58,876 nucleotides of DNA from an uncultured Treponema sp. Lineage in GTDB: Bacteria > Spirochaetota > Spirochaetia > Treponematales > Treponemataceae. The stretch is from NCBI GenBank assembly GCA_934691925.1, contig CAKUTI010000009.1, positions 1 through 58,876 of the forward strand, read 5' to 3'. How positions within the stretch are numbered: position 1 is the stretch's first letter; each line of letters starts with the position of its first letter. Positions 7,330-15,719 of the stretch are shown here, one piece after another. The translations under genes and the position numbers were made by a program. The notes under the pieces were generated by a model that saw only the letters and a list, made by a program, of their open reading frames with translations, ran no database searches and had not been told where the DNA came from.

Positions 7330-8033
7330 AAAAATTTCATTTCGCCTTCGCTTTTTGCAGGCGCGCTGAACGGCTGGAAAAAAATGTTTCCGTCGTCATC
7401 ATTTAAAATTGCGATGTGGCTTGCTTTTACGCCGTCTTTTCCGATTGAGACTAATGCGAACGAATTTGGCATTCCGCCTCGCGGAAGAGAGCAGCTTCCA
7501 GGATTCAAAATAATCAGTTCCTTTTCTTGAATCTTCTTTTTCTGGGCTGCTGGCAAATGCGTGTGTCCGTAAAAAATAATGTCCGCGCCTTTTTTCGCTC
7601 CAGCCAGAGCCAAATCTTTTGTGCCGAAATAAACATTGTAGCTGTGGCCGTGCGTCATAAAAATTTTTTTGCCTGAAACTATGGCTTTCGCTTCAACTGG
7701 AACTTGAATCAGCTTTCGCTCGTCTGTCAGAAGCGGAATCGTCGAATTGTCGCCGTTTCCATGAACAAAAAAAATTACTCCGGGAATAAAATCCATCAGT
7801 TCTGAGTCAAGATGCGCTTCCTCAAGAATCGAAGTCAAGTCCGGCATTCCGTCTCCGCAAAAAAACAATGCGTCGCAGTCTTTTCCAAAATTATAGAGAA
7901 TATTTTTTAGAATCCACGGCTTTCCATGCGAGTCTGAGACAACGAGAATTTTTGAATTCTGACTTTCCGCAAGTTTTTTGATTGAATCCTCATCTCCAAT
8001 GGCAAAATTTGCCTGCTGAACTAGCTTAACCAT
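7326..8033 (-). CDS. YfcE/MJ0936-type metallophosphoesterase
   Basis: Calcineurin-like phosphoesterase with the full metal motifs: SDSHG, FFCGDG, VHGNGDN, MTHGHSYNV and FYGHTHLP. An extra N-terminal segment of about 28 residues precedes the first motif. Probably hydrolyses phosphodiesters; the natural substrate is unknown. The start lies three bases after the stop of the upstream lipoprotein gene, so the two form an operon. The 3' end overlaps the MBL gene by four bases on the opposite strand. Confidence 0.87.
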   Translation of the reverse strand: MVKLVQQANFAIGDEDSIKKLAESQNSKILVVSDSHGKPWILKNILYNFGKDCDALFFCGDGMPDLTSILEEAHLDSELMDFIPGVIFFVHGNGDNSTIPLLTDERKLIQVPVEAKAIVSGKKIFMTHGHSYNVYFGTKDLALAGAKKGADIIFYGHTHLPAAQKKKIQEKELIILNPGSCSLPRGGMPNSFALVSIGKDGVKASHIAILNDDDGNIFFQPFSAPAKSEGEMKFF

Positions 8034-8036
8034 AAA

Positions 8037-8840
8037 TTATTCGAAGATAAAATGATTTATCGACTGCAAGCCGGTTTCGCCGTCGATGTAATGCGTGATT
8101 GTTCTTTTTCCGCCAAAAAGCCCCGAGACAAACGCCGAAAGATTTTTGTATTCTCTTGGATTTTCTGGACGCATTTCAGCCATCGCCAAAATTGCCGAGT
8201 CCAAAAGTCCGCACAAGTCAAAATCTGGAATAAATTCCGCTGCCTCAGTTTCCGCCGTGAGATTGTCAGCCTTGTGCGCGTAGTCAAGAACAAAATCAGC
8301 AGTCGCCTCCGAGCCGAGAACGTCATCCTGCGAGAAAAAACTGAAAACAGGGTAAGTAAGCTCTTTTTCGTCAGAATTGTCCTGAAGTTTTGAAAGCGCG
8401 ATGTACATTCCGTCAGGCGCGCCGAGAATCAAAATTCCCGCTGGATTTTTGTCTTCAAGAAGATTTACGAGCGAGCTTACGCGCGCTTTTCCCGCAGCCA
8501 TAAAATCGTTCGGATAGACGAAAATCGAGACAAGTCCCGGATTCTCCTCAGTTTCAATTCCGAAAGTCTCCGTCATATGCCGCGTGATTTTTTCTATAGA
8601 ATTTTCATCGTTGTAGCCGTAACCAAGAATCAGAATTATATTTTTCCCATTTAGATACGCTTTTGCTTGCGCGTCGAGCTTTTTTAGTTTTGAAGGCTCT
8701 TTGTTCTGCGCCTGAATCGAGCTGGCGGTCTCCTCAACTGCGAGACGGCCTTTTTTGCAGCCCGAGAAAAAAACAGGCAGAAATGCCGAAAGCGAAGCCG
8801 AAAAAGCCAATGCGATTTTTGCTGGTTTAGAAATTTTCAT
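8037..8840 (-). CDS. exported lipoprotein of unknown function
   Basis: The 267-residue protein begins with a lipoprotein signal: Lys-containing n-region, hydrophobic stretch, and the lipobox-like VFFSGC with the acceptor Cys near residue 27. The mature part contains alternating strand/helix patterns such as KNIILILGYGYN and NPAGILILGAPDG, as in periplasmic-binding-type folds, but no family could be assigned with confidence. It is the first gene of a two-gene operon with the phosphoesterase. A TATAAT on the minus strand (8855-8850) ends nine bases before the ATG and there is no Shine-Dalgarno. Confidence 0.7.
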   Translation of the reverse strand: MKISKPAKIALAFSASLSAFLPVFFSGCKKGRLAVEETASSIQAQNKEPSKLKKLDAQAKAYLNGKNIILILGYGYNDENSIEKITRHMTETFGIETEENPGLVSIFVYPNDFMAAGKARVSSLVNLLEDKNPAGILILGAPDGMYIALSKLQDNSDEKELTYPVFSFFSQDDVLGSEATADFVLDYAHKADNLTAETEAAEFIPDFDLCGLLDSAILAMAEMRPENPREYKNLSAFVSGLFGGKRTITHYIDGETGLQSINHFIFE

Positions 8841-8849
8841 AATGCGAAC

Positions 8850-8855
8850 ATTATA
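8850..8855 (-). promoter_or_regulatory. -10 box of the lipoprotein-phosphoesterase operon
   Basis: A perfect TATAAT on the minus strand, nine bases before the ATG at 8840. Only a weak -35 (TTTCAA, 8878-8873) is present. A leader of two bases or none is predicted. Confidence 0.5.
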
Positions 8856-8944
8856 ATGCGGCAGAAAATTTTTTGAAATAACATTTTTTTAATGGAGAAC
8901 GCGGTCAGAATAACAAGTTTTTTTTGAGAAGTCTTATTCTAACC

Positions 8945-8950
8945 GATAAT
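8945..8950 (+). promoter_or_regulatory. possible -10 box of the efflux operon
   Basis: GATAAT (five of six to consensus) ends nine bases before the TolC-like ATG at 8960. TTGAGA at 8924-8929 could serve as -35 with a short 15-base spacer. Confidence 0.4.
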
Positions 8951-8959
8951 ATTTTTGAT

Positions 8960-10375
8960 ATGAAAAAGATTTTAATTTCTGTTGCTGCATTTTCTGTTTC
9001 GGTCGCAGTTTTTGCGCAGTCTGGACTTGAAAATTCGGTGAAAAATAATTCTCTTGCCGGAAAATCCGAAAATTCAATTTCGGAGATTTCAAAAACGGGG
9101 AACAAAAACGATTTTGAGAATAAAAATATCCCGAAAGAATATCGTCTTTCTGTTGATGACGCGGTGAACCTTGCAAAGGAAAACAACGTTTCGATTCAGC
9201 GGTCGCAGATTACTTTGGATGCGGCTTTGCGGAGCAAAAATCATTCGTGGAACAGCGTCAGCCCGAGTTTGTCGCTTGGAGCTTCAAGCTCTGTTCCTTT
9301 GGATTCTCTTACCGGTGGCGACCAGAAATCTGACTACGCGGCGAGCTTCGGAATTAGCGCTACGGCTTCATTTTCGCTTTCCGCAAATCTTTACACGCAG
9401 ATTCAGTCGGCAAAGCTCGCTTACGAGCAGCAGAAAATCACTTTTGATGACGCAGTTCGAGAGATTGAGCTTAGCGTGCGGCAAAGCTATTACGGCCTGA
9501 TTTATGAAAACGAGAACATAAAGCTTCAGGAGGAAAACCTGAAAATCGCAAAAACTCAGTATGAAAACAATCTTCAAAAATACAATGCTGGAAGATTGAG
9601 CGAAGTTGACGCTTTGAGCGCGGAAGTGAACTACAAATCGAAAATTCCGACTGTGGAGAACGCAAGAATCACCTATCAGAATGATATGGACTCGTTCAAG
9701 CAGGTTTTGGGGCTTATGATTGGCGACAAAGTGGAGCTTTCTGGCTCTCTTTCGGATTGTCTTTATCTTGATGATATAAAAGTTGAGCAGAAAGATGTGA
9801 AATCTTCGAAAATTTCATTGCTGGAGTCAAAAATCGAGTCGGCGAAGAATTCCGTTCTTGACAAAAGGTTCAGTGCGTTTGCTCCGAGCTTGAGCGCGTC
9901 TTTTTCATGGCGCGATGCGAGCTGGTACGCGGGCTACGACGGAACGGCTCCTGACGCTTCAAAATCCGCGAGCCTTTCTTTGAGCGCGTCGATTCCGCTT
10001 GACGGCGTTCTTCCGTGGTCGTCAAAAAATGATGCGGTTGACAGCGCGAAAGACACTTTGAAGGATTACGAGCTTCAGCTTGACGATGCCTTTAAGGACA
10101 TCAAGCGGACAGTTGATGCGAGTCTGCGTTCGATAAAGCAAAGCCAGGAGGCGATAAAATACAGGCAGGCGAACGTTGCGCTTGCGCAGAAAACCTACGA
10201 TATGACAAGCGAGGCTTACAGCCGGGGAACAAAAGACTTGCTCACGCTTCAAAACGCGAACAACACGCTTTTGGACGCGCAGGTTTCTTTGAACAGCGAA
10301 ATTTTAACTCTCACGAGAGCGATTTTAAATCTTGAAAACACAATTGGTGCGGAATTTGGGAGCTTGACAAAATGA
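8960..10375 (+). CDS. TolC-family outer membrane efflux protein
   Basis: Outer-membrane channel partner of a tripartite exporter. The signal peptide is MKKILISVAAFSVSVAVFAQ with cleavage about residue 20. The mature protein has two OEP-type repeats of long amphipathic helices, with the first repeat beginning LSVDDAVNLAKENNVSIQ and typical features such as YGLIYENENIKLQEENLKIA and EAYSRGTKDLLTLQNANNTL. The 471-residue length is normal. The ATG at 8960 is chosen over 8924 because it begins the signal peptide. The stop overlaps the adaptor start (ATGA), so translation is probably coupled. Confidence 0.92.
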   Translation: MKKILISVAAFSVSVAVFAQSGLENSVKNNSLAGKSENSISEISKTGNKNDFENKNIPKEYRLSVDDAVNLAKENNVSIQRSQITLDAALRSKNHSWNSVSPSLSLGASSSVPLDSLTGGDQKSDYAASFGISATASFSLSANLYTQIQSAKLAYEQQKITFDDAVREIELSVRQSYYGLIYENENIKLQEENLKIAKTQYENNLQKYNAGRLSEVDALSAEVNYKSKIPTVENARITYQNDMDSFKQVLGLMIGDKVELSGSLSDCLYLDDIKVEQKDVKSSKISLLESKIESAKNSVLDKRFSAFAPSLSASFSWRDASWYAGYDGTAPDASKSASLSLSASIPLDGVLPWSSKNDAVDSAKDTLKDYELQLDDAFKDIKRTVDASLRSIKQSQEAIKYRQANVALAQKTYDMTSEAYSRGTKDLLTLQNANNTLLDAQVSLNSEILTLTRAILNLENTIGAEFGSLTK

Positions 10376-11325
10376 AAATCAGAAAATCATTTATTGTTGC
10401 CGGAATTGCGGTTTTGGCGGTTGTTTTGACGGCGGTTTATGCGAACACGATTGGAAAATCTTCTGGCGGCGTAGGCGGTCCTAGAGGAAAAGGCGGACGC
10501 GGCGGAAACGGAGCTGTTGTCTCCGTAAAGACGATGACGGCGGAAATCAAGACTCTGCACGGATACGTGAACACGAACGGCGAGGTTGAAAGCCAGAATT
10601 CTGTCTCGGTCTTTCCTGATATGGGCGGAAAAGTGATGTCTACATCGGTAATGCTCGGCTCAAGCGTAAAGAAAAACGAGATAATCGCCTACGTTGATCC
10701 GAGCGAGCCTGGAACTTCCTACAGATATTCTCCAGTCTACGCTCCGATTTCAGGAAGCATAATCTCAACTCCGCTGAAAAACGGAACAAAAGTCACAACA
10801 AGCACCGCGATTGCGATAATCGGAGACATAAACAATCTTCAGGTTACAGCGAATGTGCCTGAGCGTTACGTTGCGGTTCTGAAAAAAGGCCTGAAAGCGG
10901 AAATTTCCGTTGAGGCTTATCCAAACGTGATTTTTTCTGCGGCTGTAAGCCGTGTTTCGCCTGTCGTTGACGCTTCAACGAGGACAAAGGAAGTGATTTT
11001 GACTTTTGACACGCACGACGAGAGAATCAACGCTGGAATGTTCGCGAAAGTCAAACTCTACACAGAGGATTATGCGGGCGAGGTTGTAATGCCAAGCGAC
11101 GCGCTTGTTCAAAACGGAGACGAATTTTTTGCTTATATTGTGAATTCTTCTGGCGACAGCGAGACAGTTTCCAAAGTCAAAGTTGAAAAAGGAAAATCAG
11201 TTGACGGCTATGTTCAAATTTTAAGCGGCGTGAAGGCTGGCGACAGAGTTGTTGTTCAGGGAATGACAAGCTTAGGCGACGGCTCGAAAATCCTTGACAT
11301 TGAAAAGCAAAGCAAAAAGAACTGA
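10372..11325 (+). CDS. RND efflux periplasmic adaptor (membrane fusion protein)
   Basis: HlyD/AcrA-type adaptor linking the pump at 12011 to the TolC-like channel. It has an N-terminal membrane anchor (residues 5-25), a short Gly/Arg-rich linker, a split lipoyl domain (NSVSVFPDMGGKVMSTSVML and YAPISGSIISTPLKNG), a beta-barrel with VTANVPERYVAVLKKGLKAE, and a C-terminal membrane-proximal domain (VVMPSDALVQNGDE). At 317 residues it is short because the alpha-hairpin is almost absent. It overlaps the TolC gene by four bases. Only two bases after its stop a repeat element begins, which separates it from the pump. Confidence 0.9.
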   Translation: MKIRKSFIVAGIAVLAVVLTAVYANTIGKSSGGVGGPRGKGGRGGNGAVVSVKTMTAEIKTLHGYVNTNGEVESQNSVSVFPDMGGKVMSTSVMLGSSVKKNEIIAYVDPSEPGTSYRYSPVYAPISGSIISTPLKNGTKVTTSTAIAIIGDINNLQVTANVPERYVAVLKKGLKAEISVEAYPNVIFSAAVSRVSPVVDASTRTKEVILTFDTHDERINAGMFAKVKLYTEDYAGEVVMPSDALVQNGDEFFAYIVNSSGDSETVSKVKVEKGKSVDGYVQILSGVKAGDRVVVQGMTSLGDGSKILDIEKQSKKN

Positions 11326-11326
11326 T

Positions 11327-11427
11327 GAATTGCTTCGCCCGGACTTTGTCCGATGCTCGTAATGACGCATATTTGCGAAAACTGAAAAAGCCCGTCATTG
11401 CGAGGAGCGGAGCGACGAAGCAATCCA
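11327..11427. repeat. inverted repeat pair R1-R2 upstream of the GIY-YIG gene
   Basis: R1 (GAATTGCTTCG...AATGACG, 11327-11368) and R2 (CCCGTCATTGCGAGG...CAATCCA, 11391-11427) are opposed copies. They can fold into a long hairpin. R1 starts two bases after the adaptor stop. Confidence 0.75.
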
Positions 11428-11469
11428 TGTTTTAATCCTGATTGCAATCCAAAAAAACAGGAGACGTTT

Positions 11470-11766
11470 ATGACGGACAAAAAATCATACGTTTATATTT
11501 TGTTCAGCAAGCCGAACGGAACGCTTTATACGGGCGTAACTTCAAATTTGCAAAAGCGCGTCTGGGAACATAAAAACAAAGTTTATCAAAGTTTTACGAG
11601 CAAATATGGCATGGATAAACTTGGATATTATGAAGTTTATTCCGACGTAAAAGATGCAATTGCACGTGAAAAACAGCTGAAAGGCGGTTCCCGGAAAAAG
11701 AAGCTTGAACTGATAACAAAAATGAATCCTGCGTGGAATGATTTGTATGAAGCAATTGCTGAATGA
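11470..11766 (+). CDS. small GIY-YIG nuclease
   Basis: The 98-residue stand-alone GIY-YIG protein has YVYIL at 7-11 and GTLYTGVTSNLQKRVWEHK at 17-35, which together supply the two tyrosines, the arginine (30) and the histidine (34) of the active site. The REKQLKGGSRKKKLELI segment supplies the glutamate and is typical of this short family (often annotated UPF0213 or UvrC N-terminal-like). Such proteins are predicted single-strand-nicking nucleases. AGGAGA at 11459-11464 supports ATG 11470. It is unrelated in function to the surrounding efflux genes and is bracketed by repeats, so it is likely a selfish or repeat-maintaining gene. Confidence 0.88.
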   Translation: MTDKKSYVYILFSKPNGTLYTGVTSNLQKRVWEHKNKVYQSFTSKYGMDKLGYYEVYSDVKDAIAREKQLKGGSRKKKLELITKMNPAWNDLYEAIAE

Positions 11767-11767
11767 A

Positions 11768-11930
11768 TGGATTGCTTCGCTATCGCTCGCAATGACGTGA
11801 ATATTGCGATGTGAATAACGTGAGGAGTCGTTGTCCAATGACGTGAGGCTGGCTTCAATTTGCGAGGGCGCACGCTTGAGAAAGCAAAAAAAGCCCGTCA
11901 TTGCGAGGAGCGGAGCGACGAAGCAATCCA
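11768..11930. repeat. inverted repeat pair R3-R4 downstream of the GIY-YIG gene
   Basis: R3 (TGGATTGCTTCG...AATGACG, 11768-11798) starts just after the GIY-YIG stop. R4 (11894-11930) is identical to R2, and the similarity continues past it (TTTAATCCTG), giving a direct repeat of about 60 bases with a 503-base offset. Confidence 0.75.
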
Positions 11931-11962
11931 GATTTAATCCTGTTTACAATTTGATTCCATGC

Positions 11963-11992
11963 TTCAACGTGCTTCACCAATAGAATTATAAT
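11963..11992 (+). promoter_or_regulatory. promoter of the RND pump gene
   Basis: TTCAAC (11963-11968), an 18-base spacer and TATAAT (11987-11992) lie directly behind the repeat element and 18 bases before the pump ATG. GAGGA at 12002-12006 is the ribosome-binding site. The pump can therefore be transcribed independently of the adaptor. Confidence 0.55.
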
Positions 11993-12010
11993 TTTTGAAC
12001 TGAGGAAACT

Positions 12011-15000
12011 ATGTCGATTTCAAAGAAAACTCTTGACCATCCGGTTTTGACATTGATTGTCTTTGTCTTGCTTGGAATTATCGGTCTTTTTACATTGAAA
12101 AACGTTGCTGTCAGCTTGATGCCGGACGTTGACTCCCCTTACATAAACGTTCGCACAACTTACACAAACGCCGGCCCTGAATCTGTTGAGAAAAGCGTCA
12201 CGAAAGTTCTCGAGGGGCAGCTTGTCTCTTTGAGCGGCTTAAAATCGCTGAGCTCAACATCTTCGGAAGGCTCTTCTTCAATCAGCCTTGAATTCAACTA
12301 CGGAACTGACTTGGAAAGCGCGACAAACGACATCCGCGACAAAATCAGCCGTGTTACAAGAAATCTTCCTGACGACGCAGGCTCTCCTACAATCTTCAAG
12401 ATGAGCGCGGACGCAATGCCGATTATGAGAATCGCGGTCCGCGGAAACCGTTCAAACGACGACTTGAAGATAATCGCTGAAGACCAGATTGTAGATTTGC
12501 TCGAGCAGGTTGACGGAGTTGCAGAGGCGAGCGTTTCTGGCGGAAGAGAAAAAATCCTTCGCGTTGATGTCTCTCAGAACAGGCTTCAGGCTTACGGCCT
12601 TACAATGGCGAGCATCTCGTCGGCTTTGTCAAAGCAGAATCTGGAGCTTGGCGGCGGAAAAATCAACGAGGGCGACACAGACTATACAATCCGAACGACA
12701 GGCGAATTTTCGAGCGTTGAGGAAGTCGCCGACACGATAATCACGACAATCGACAATTACGTTGTGCGTTTGAGCGACTTGGCGAATGTTTACATGGGCT
12801 TTAAGGACAAGACAAGCGAAGTTTACATCAACGGGCTTCCAGGCGTTTACGTTTCAATTACGAAGCAGTCTGGAAAAAACACAGTTTCTGTCGCAAAATT
12901 GGCGCGCGAGAAAGTCGCTGAAATCCAGAATCTGATGCCGAGCGATGTTGTCCTTGAAATTATTTCCGACGATTCAGAATCAATCAACGACACAATCTCT
13001 ACGCTTTTGGATTCTGCCTATTCCGGCCTGATTCTTGCGGTCTTGATTTTGTTCCTCTTCTTGAAATCCGGAAAATCGACCCTGATAATCGCAATTTCAA
13101 TTCCTCTTTCAATCATAATCACTCTTCTTGCGATGAATTTCGCTGGAATCACGCTTAATATGATGACTTTGACCGGCCTTATTCTCGGCGTGGGAATGAT
13201 TGTGGACGCGTCAATCGTAATGATTGAGAACATCTACGTTTACAGGACGCGCGGCGCAAAGCCTAAAATCGCGGCTGTCTTAGGCTCTCAGGAAATGCTG
13301 ATGAGCGTAATCTCGGGCAACTTGACTACAATCTGCGTATTCTTGCCGTTTATCTTCTTCATAAAAGACTTGGGAATGACAGGGCAGATGTTCAAGGGAA
13401 TCATCTTCACGGTTGTAATCGCGCTGATTTCTTCTCTTTTTGTCGCGATTTTCCTTGTTCCTGTTCTGGCTGGCGTTTTCTTGCCGCTCACAAACCGCGT
13501 TGAAAAGCCAATCCGCTTCAAGCCGCTCGCGAAGTTCTACGAGATTTTGGAGATGCCGATGACTTGGCTCACAAAAGTGTACAGAAAAGGCCTTAAATCC
13601 GCTTTGAATCATCGCGCGGTAACGGTGATTGTGTGCGTGTGCGTTCTTTTGATGTCGTTCATTTTGATTCCGACTTTGAAAGTGAATATGATGAACAACG
13701 GAACTGACTCCAGCGTGACTATGAATCTGACTTTGCCGAACGGAACGCCTCTTTCCGAGACAACCGCAATCCTCAAGGATTTCGAGAGAATCGTAAGCGA
13801 GGAGATTCAAGGCTACACAACCGTAATCACTTCGATTGGAACAGGGCGAACTTCAAGCACGAACAAAGGCTCAATTCAGATAAATCTTCCGGACGATACA
13901 AGCAAGCAGATTGACACTTCGGACACCGTGCAGAACAAGCTCCGAAAGTATTTCAATTCATATCCGGGGGCGAAATTCTCATTCAGCCAGGGATTCGCGC
14001 GGCAGATGACAGGCTCGGAATTCAAAATCCGTGTAAGCTCTGACGATTTGGACACAGCGATGGACATCGCCTCAAATCTCCGCGACGTTATGGAAAGCAT
14101 TTCGGACATCGGCGAGGTTTCAATCGACACTGACCGCGGTCTTCCTGAAATTCAGGTTGTGATTGACCGCCAGCGCGCTTATTCGTTCGGCGTGGATGTG
14201 ACAACGGTCGCAAAGGAAATAAACTACGCGATAAACGGCGTCACGGCGACAACTTACCGCGAGAACGGCAAGGAATACGACATGATTTTGCTTTACGACA
14301 CAGGCGACAGAAAATCGGCTTCAAATCTCGAGCAGATTTACGTTAAAGGCACAAACGGAATGGTGAGCGTGGCGAACTTTGCGGAAGTAAAAAAAGGACT
14401 CGGCCCGGTTTCAATCAGACGCGAGAACCAGACAAGGCGGGTTACAGTTTCCGCAGACAAAAAGACTGACCGCAACTCAACTGAAATCATTCAGGACATA
14501 AAAGACGGAGTCGCTTCGAGCTTTATCGTTCCGGAAGGCGTTTCAATCGTGTACGAAGGCGCGTGGAAAGACACTCAGGATCAGGGAAAAACTTATCTGA
14601 TGATTGGAATAATGGCGATTCTTCTTGTTTTCGGCGTAATGGCTGGAACTTACGAGAGCTTCAAGGCCCCGATTATCAACCTTACGACAATTCCGTTTTT
14701 GATTATCGGAGTTGTGTTCATCTTCAAGTTTACGGGGCAGGCTTTCAGCATGACAAGCGCGGTTGGAGTCATCATGCTTGTCGGAATCGTTGTGAACAAC
14801 GGAATTATTCTTGTTGACTACACTAATCTTCTGCTTGACCGCGGCTATAAAATGAAAGAGGCGTGCCTTGAAGCCGGAGCAAGCCGGTTGCGCCCGGTAT
14901 TGATGACAACGCTCACGACAATTCTCGGAATGATTCCGATGTGCTTTGCCACCGAGGGAAGCGCGGCGATGGTTCAGCCGATTGCGGTCGCGGTTACAGG

Positions 15001-15124
15001 CGGCTTGACTTCATCGACTTTCGTGACGCTGTTCTTTATCCCGGTTCTTTTCTCCCTCGTGATGAAAGAGAAAAAGCGCGAGAAAAGCAGAATCGAGATT
15101 CTTTTGACAGACGAAAGCAAGTAA
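12011..15124 (+). CDS. RND (AcrB/HAE-type) efflux pump
   Basis: Proton-driven inner-membrane pump of the tripartite exporter. The 1037 residues have the canonical plan: TM1, a large periplasmic domain (DSPYINVRTTYTNAGPESVE, YGTDLESATNDIRDKISRV), TM2-7 with GVGMIVDASIVMIENIY carrying the relay aspartate, then a second half beginning with TM8 and a second periplasmic domain, ending with TM helices containing VGIVVNNGIILVDYTNLL. The substrate class is not determined. It follows the repeat element and has its own promoter and ribosome-binding site. The PG0541-type gene follows. Confidence 0.94.
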   Translation: MSISKKTLDHPVLTLIVFVLLGIIGLFTLKNVAVSLMPDVDSPYINVRTTYTNAGPESVEKSVTKVLEGQLVSLSGLKSLSSTSSEGSSSISLEFNYGTDLESATNDIRDKISRVTRNLPDDAGSPTIFKMSADAMPIMRIAVRGNRSNDDLKIIAEDQIVDLLEQVDGVAEASVSGGREKILRVDVSQNRLQAYGLTMASISSALSKQNLELGGGKINEGDTDYTIRTTGEFSSVEEVADTIITTIDNYVVRLSDLANVYMGFKDKTSEVYINGLPGVYVSITKQSGKNTVSVAKLAREKVAEIQNLMPSDVVLEIISDDSESINDTISTLLDSAYSGLILAVLILFLFLKSGKSTLIIAISIPLSIIITLLAMNFAGITLNMMTLTGLILGVGMIVDASIVMIENIYVYRTRGAKPKIAAVLGSQEMLMSVISGNLTTICVFLPFIFFIKDLGMTGQMFKGIIFTVVIALISSLFVAIFLVPVLAGVFLPLTNRVEKPIRFKPLAKFYEILEMPMTWLTKVYRKGLKSALNHRAVTVIVCVCVLLMSFILIPTLKVNMMNNGTDSSVTMNLTLPNGTPLSETTAILKDFERIVSEEIQGYTTVITSIGTGRTSSTNKGSIQINLPDDTSKQIDTSDTVQNKLRKYFNSYPGAKFSFSQGFARQMTGSEFKIRVSSDDLDTAMDIASNLRDVMESISDIGEVSIDTDRGLPEIQVVIDRQRAYSFGVDVTTVAKEINYAINGVTATTYRENGKEYDMILLYDTGDRKSASNLEQIYVKGTNGMVSVANFAEVKKGLGPVSIRRENQTRRVTVSADKKTDRNSTEIIQDIKDGVASSFIVPEGVSIVYEGAWKDTQDQGKTYLMIGIMAILLVFGVMAGTYESFKAPIINLTTIPFLIIGVVFIFKFTGQAFSMTSAVGVIMLVGIVVNNGIILVDYTNLLLDRGYKMKEACLEAGASRLRPVLMTTLTTILGMIPMCFATEGSAAMVQPIAVAVTGGLTSSTFVTLFFIPVLFSLVMKEKKREKSRIEILLTDESK

Positions 15125-15140
15125 GTTGATTGCGCCGTCC

Positions 15141-15158
15141 GCGTCATTCTAATGACGC
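15141..15158. repeat. palindrome GCGTCATT-CT-AATGACGC
   Basis: Perfect 8-bp arms with a two-base loop lie 16 bases after the pump stop. Further CGTCA/TGACG motifs follow to about 15225. Possibly a terminator-like hairpin or a REP fragment; there is no U-run. Confidence 0.5.
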
Positions 15159-15222
15159 AATGCACGCTAGCGTAATGACGCGGTTTTCGTCAGCATAATA
15201 GCGTGCCTTACGTCAGCGTAAT

Positions 15223-15434
15223 GGCGCAAACTTATAAAACGGAGACAAATATGGTTCGTTGTGAAATACAAAAACAAAATCGCCTCCTTGCAATTTTGTT
15301 TTAACGAGAAAATTCTTTTCATAAAAAAAGCAGAATTTGTGTCGCAAAGCAGACAGAATTTTCTCTTTTGCTTTGCTGCGCCATCCGTGGCGCAAACTTA
15401 TAAAACGGAGATGAATATGGTTCGTTGTGAAATA
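15223..15434 (+). repeat. duplicated leader and start of the PG0541-type gene
   Basis: Bases 15223-15268 and 15389-15434 are 46-base direct repeats with two mismatches, offset by 166. Each holds a GGAG ribosome-binding site, ATG and the codons for MVRCEI. The first copy (ATG 15251) runs only 17 codons to a TAA; the second starts the real gene. Confidence 0.8.
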
Positions 15435-15701
15435 ATTGCAAATCAGTCGGTTCAGGAAGAAATCGTGGTTCTTTTGGAAGAATACATTCCCGACTGCCTC
15501 TACACGATAATCCCGACCGTTACAGGCCGCGGAAAAAACAGCTACAAGCTCGGAAACTCGACTTGGCCCGAGACAAATTTCATTCTCGTTTCCTACGTTG
15601 ACGACAGCAAAGTGAGCATAGTCCGCGCGATAATAAAAGCCGTAAAAGAAAGATTCAAAGGCGAGGGAATCAAGCTCTTCTGCGTAAACGCGACAGAATA
15701 A
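15417..15701 (+). CDS. PG0541-family transporter-associated protein (PII-like)
   Basis: The 94-residue cytosolic protein starts MVRCEIIANQSVQEEIVVLL and contains GRGKNSYKLGN and TWPETNFILVSYVDD, which match the small PII-like family commonly found beside RND pumps in Bacteroidota and spirochaetes. A regulatory or sensing role for the pump is inferred from fold and linkage only. GGAG (15407-15410), six bases before ATG 15417, sets the start; a longer frame from 15261 would read through the duplicated leader and is unlikely. It is followed 18 bases later by a pseudouridine synthase gene. Confidence 0.8.
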   Translation: MVRCEIIANQSVQEEIVVLLEEYIPDCLYTIIPTVTGRGKNSYKLGNSTWPETNFILVSYVDDSKVSIVRAIIKAVKERFKGEGIKLFCVNATE

Positions 15702-15719
15702 AATCAAAAAACTAAAAAT

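Larger units (their letters stand above)
11327..11930 (+). mobile_element. REPIN-like element carrying a GIY-YIG gene
   Basis: The segment lies between adaptor and pump. It contains four copies of the repeat GTCATTGCGAGGAGC...GAAGCAATCC in alternating orientation: R1 reverse 11327-11368 (diverged), R2 forward 11391-11427, R3 reverse 11768-11798, R4 forward 11894-11930. R2 and R4 are identical over 37 bases. R1-R2 and R3-R4 form inverted pairs flanking one GIY-YIG gene. The layout resembles REPIN pairs flanking a RAYT gene, but with a GIY-YIG nuclease. Mobility is inferred, not shown. Confidence 0.55.

Noticed and set aside
12011..15124. Efflux pump broken away from its operon as a pseudogene
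   Set aside because: Despite the element inserted upstream, the pump frame is complete and has its own promoter and ribosome-binding site.
15261..15416. Longer N-terminus for the PG0541-type protein
   Set aside because: The upstream part reads through the duplicated leader, has no ribosome-binding site, and the family starts at the MVRCEI methionine.
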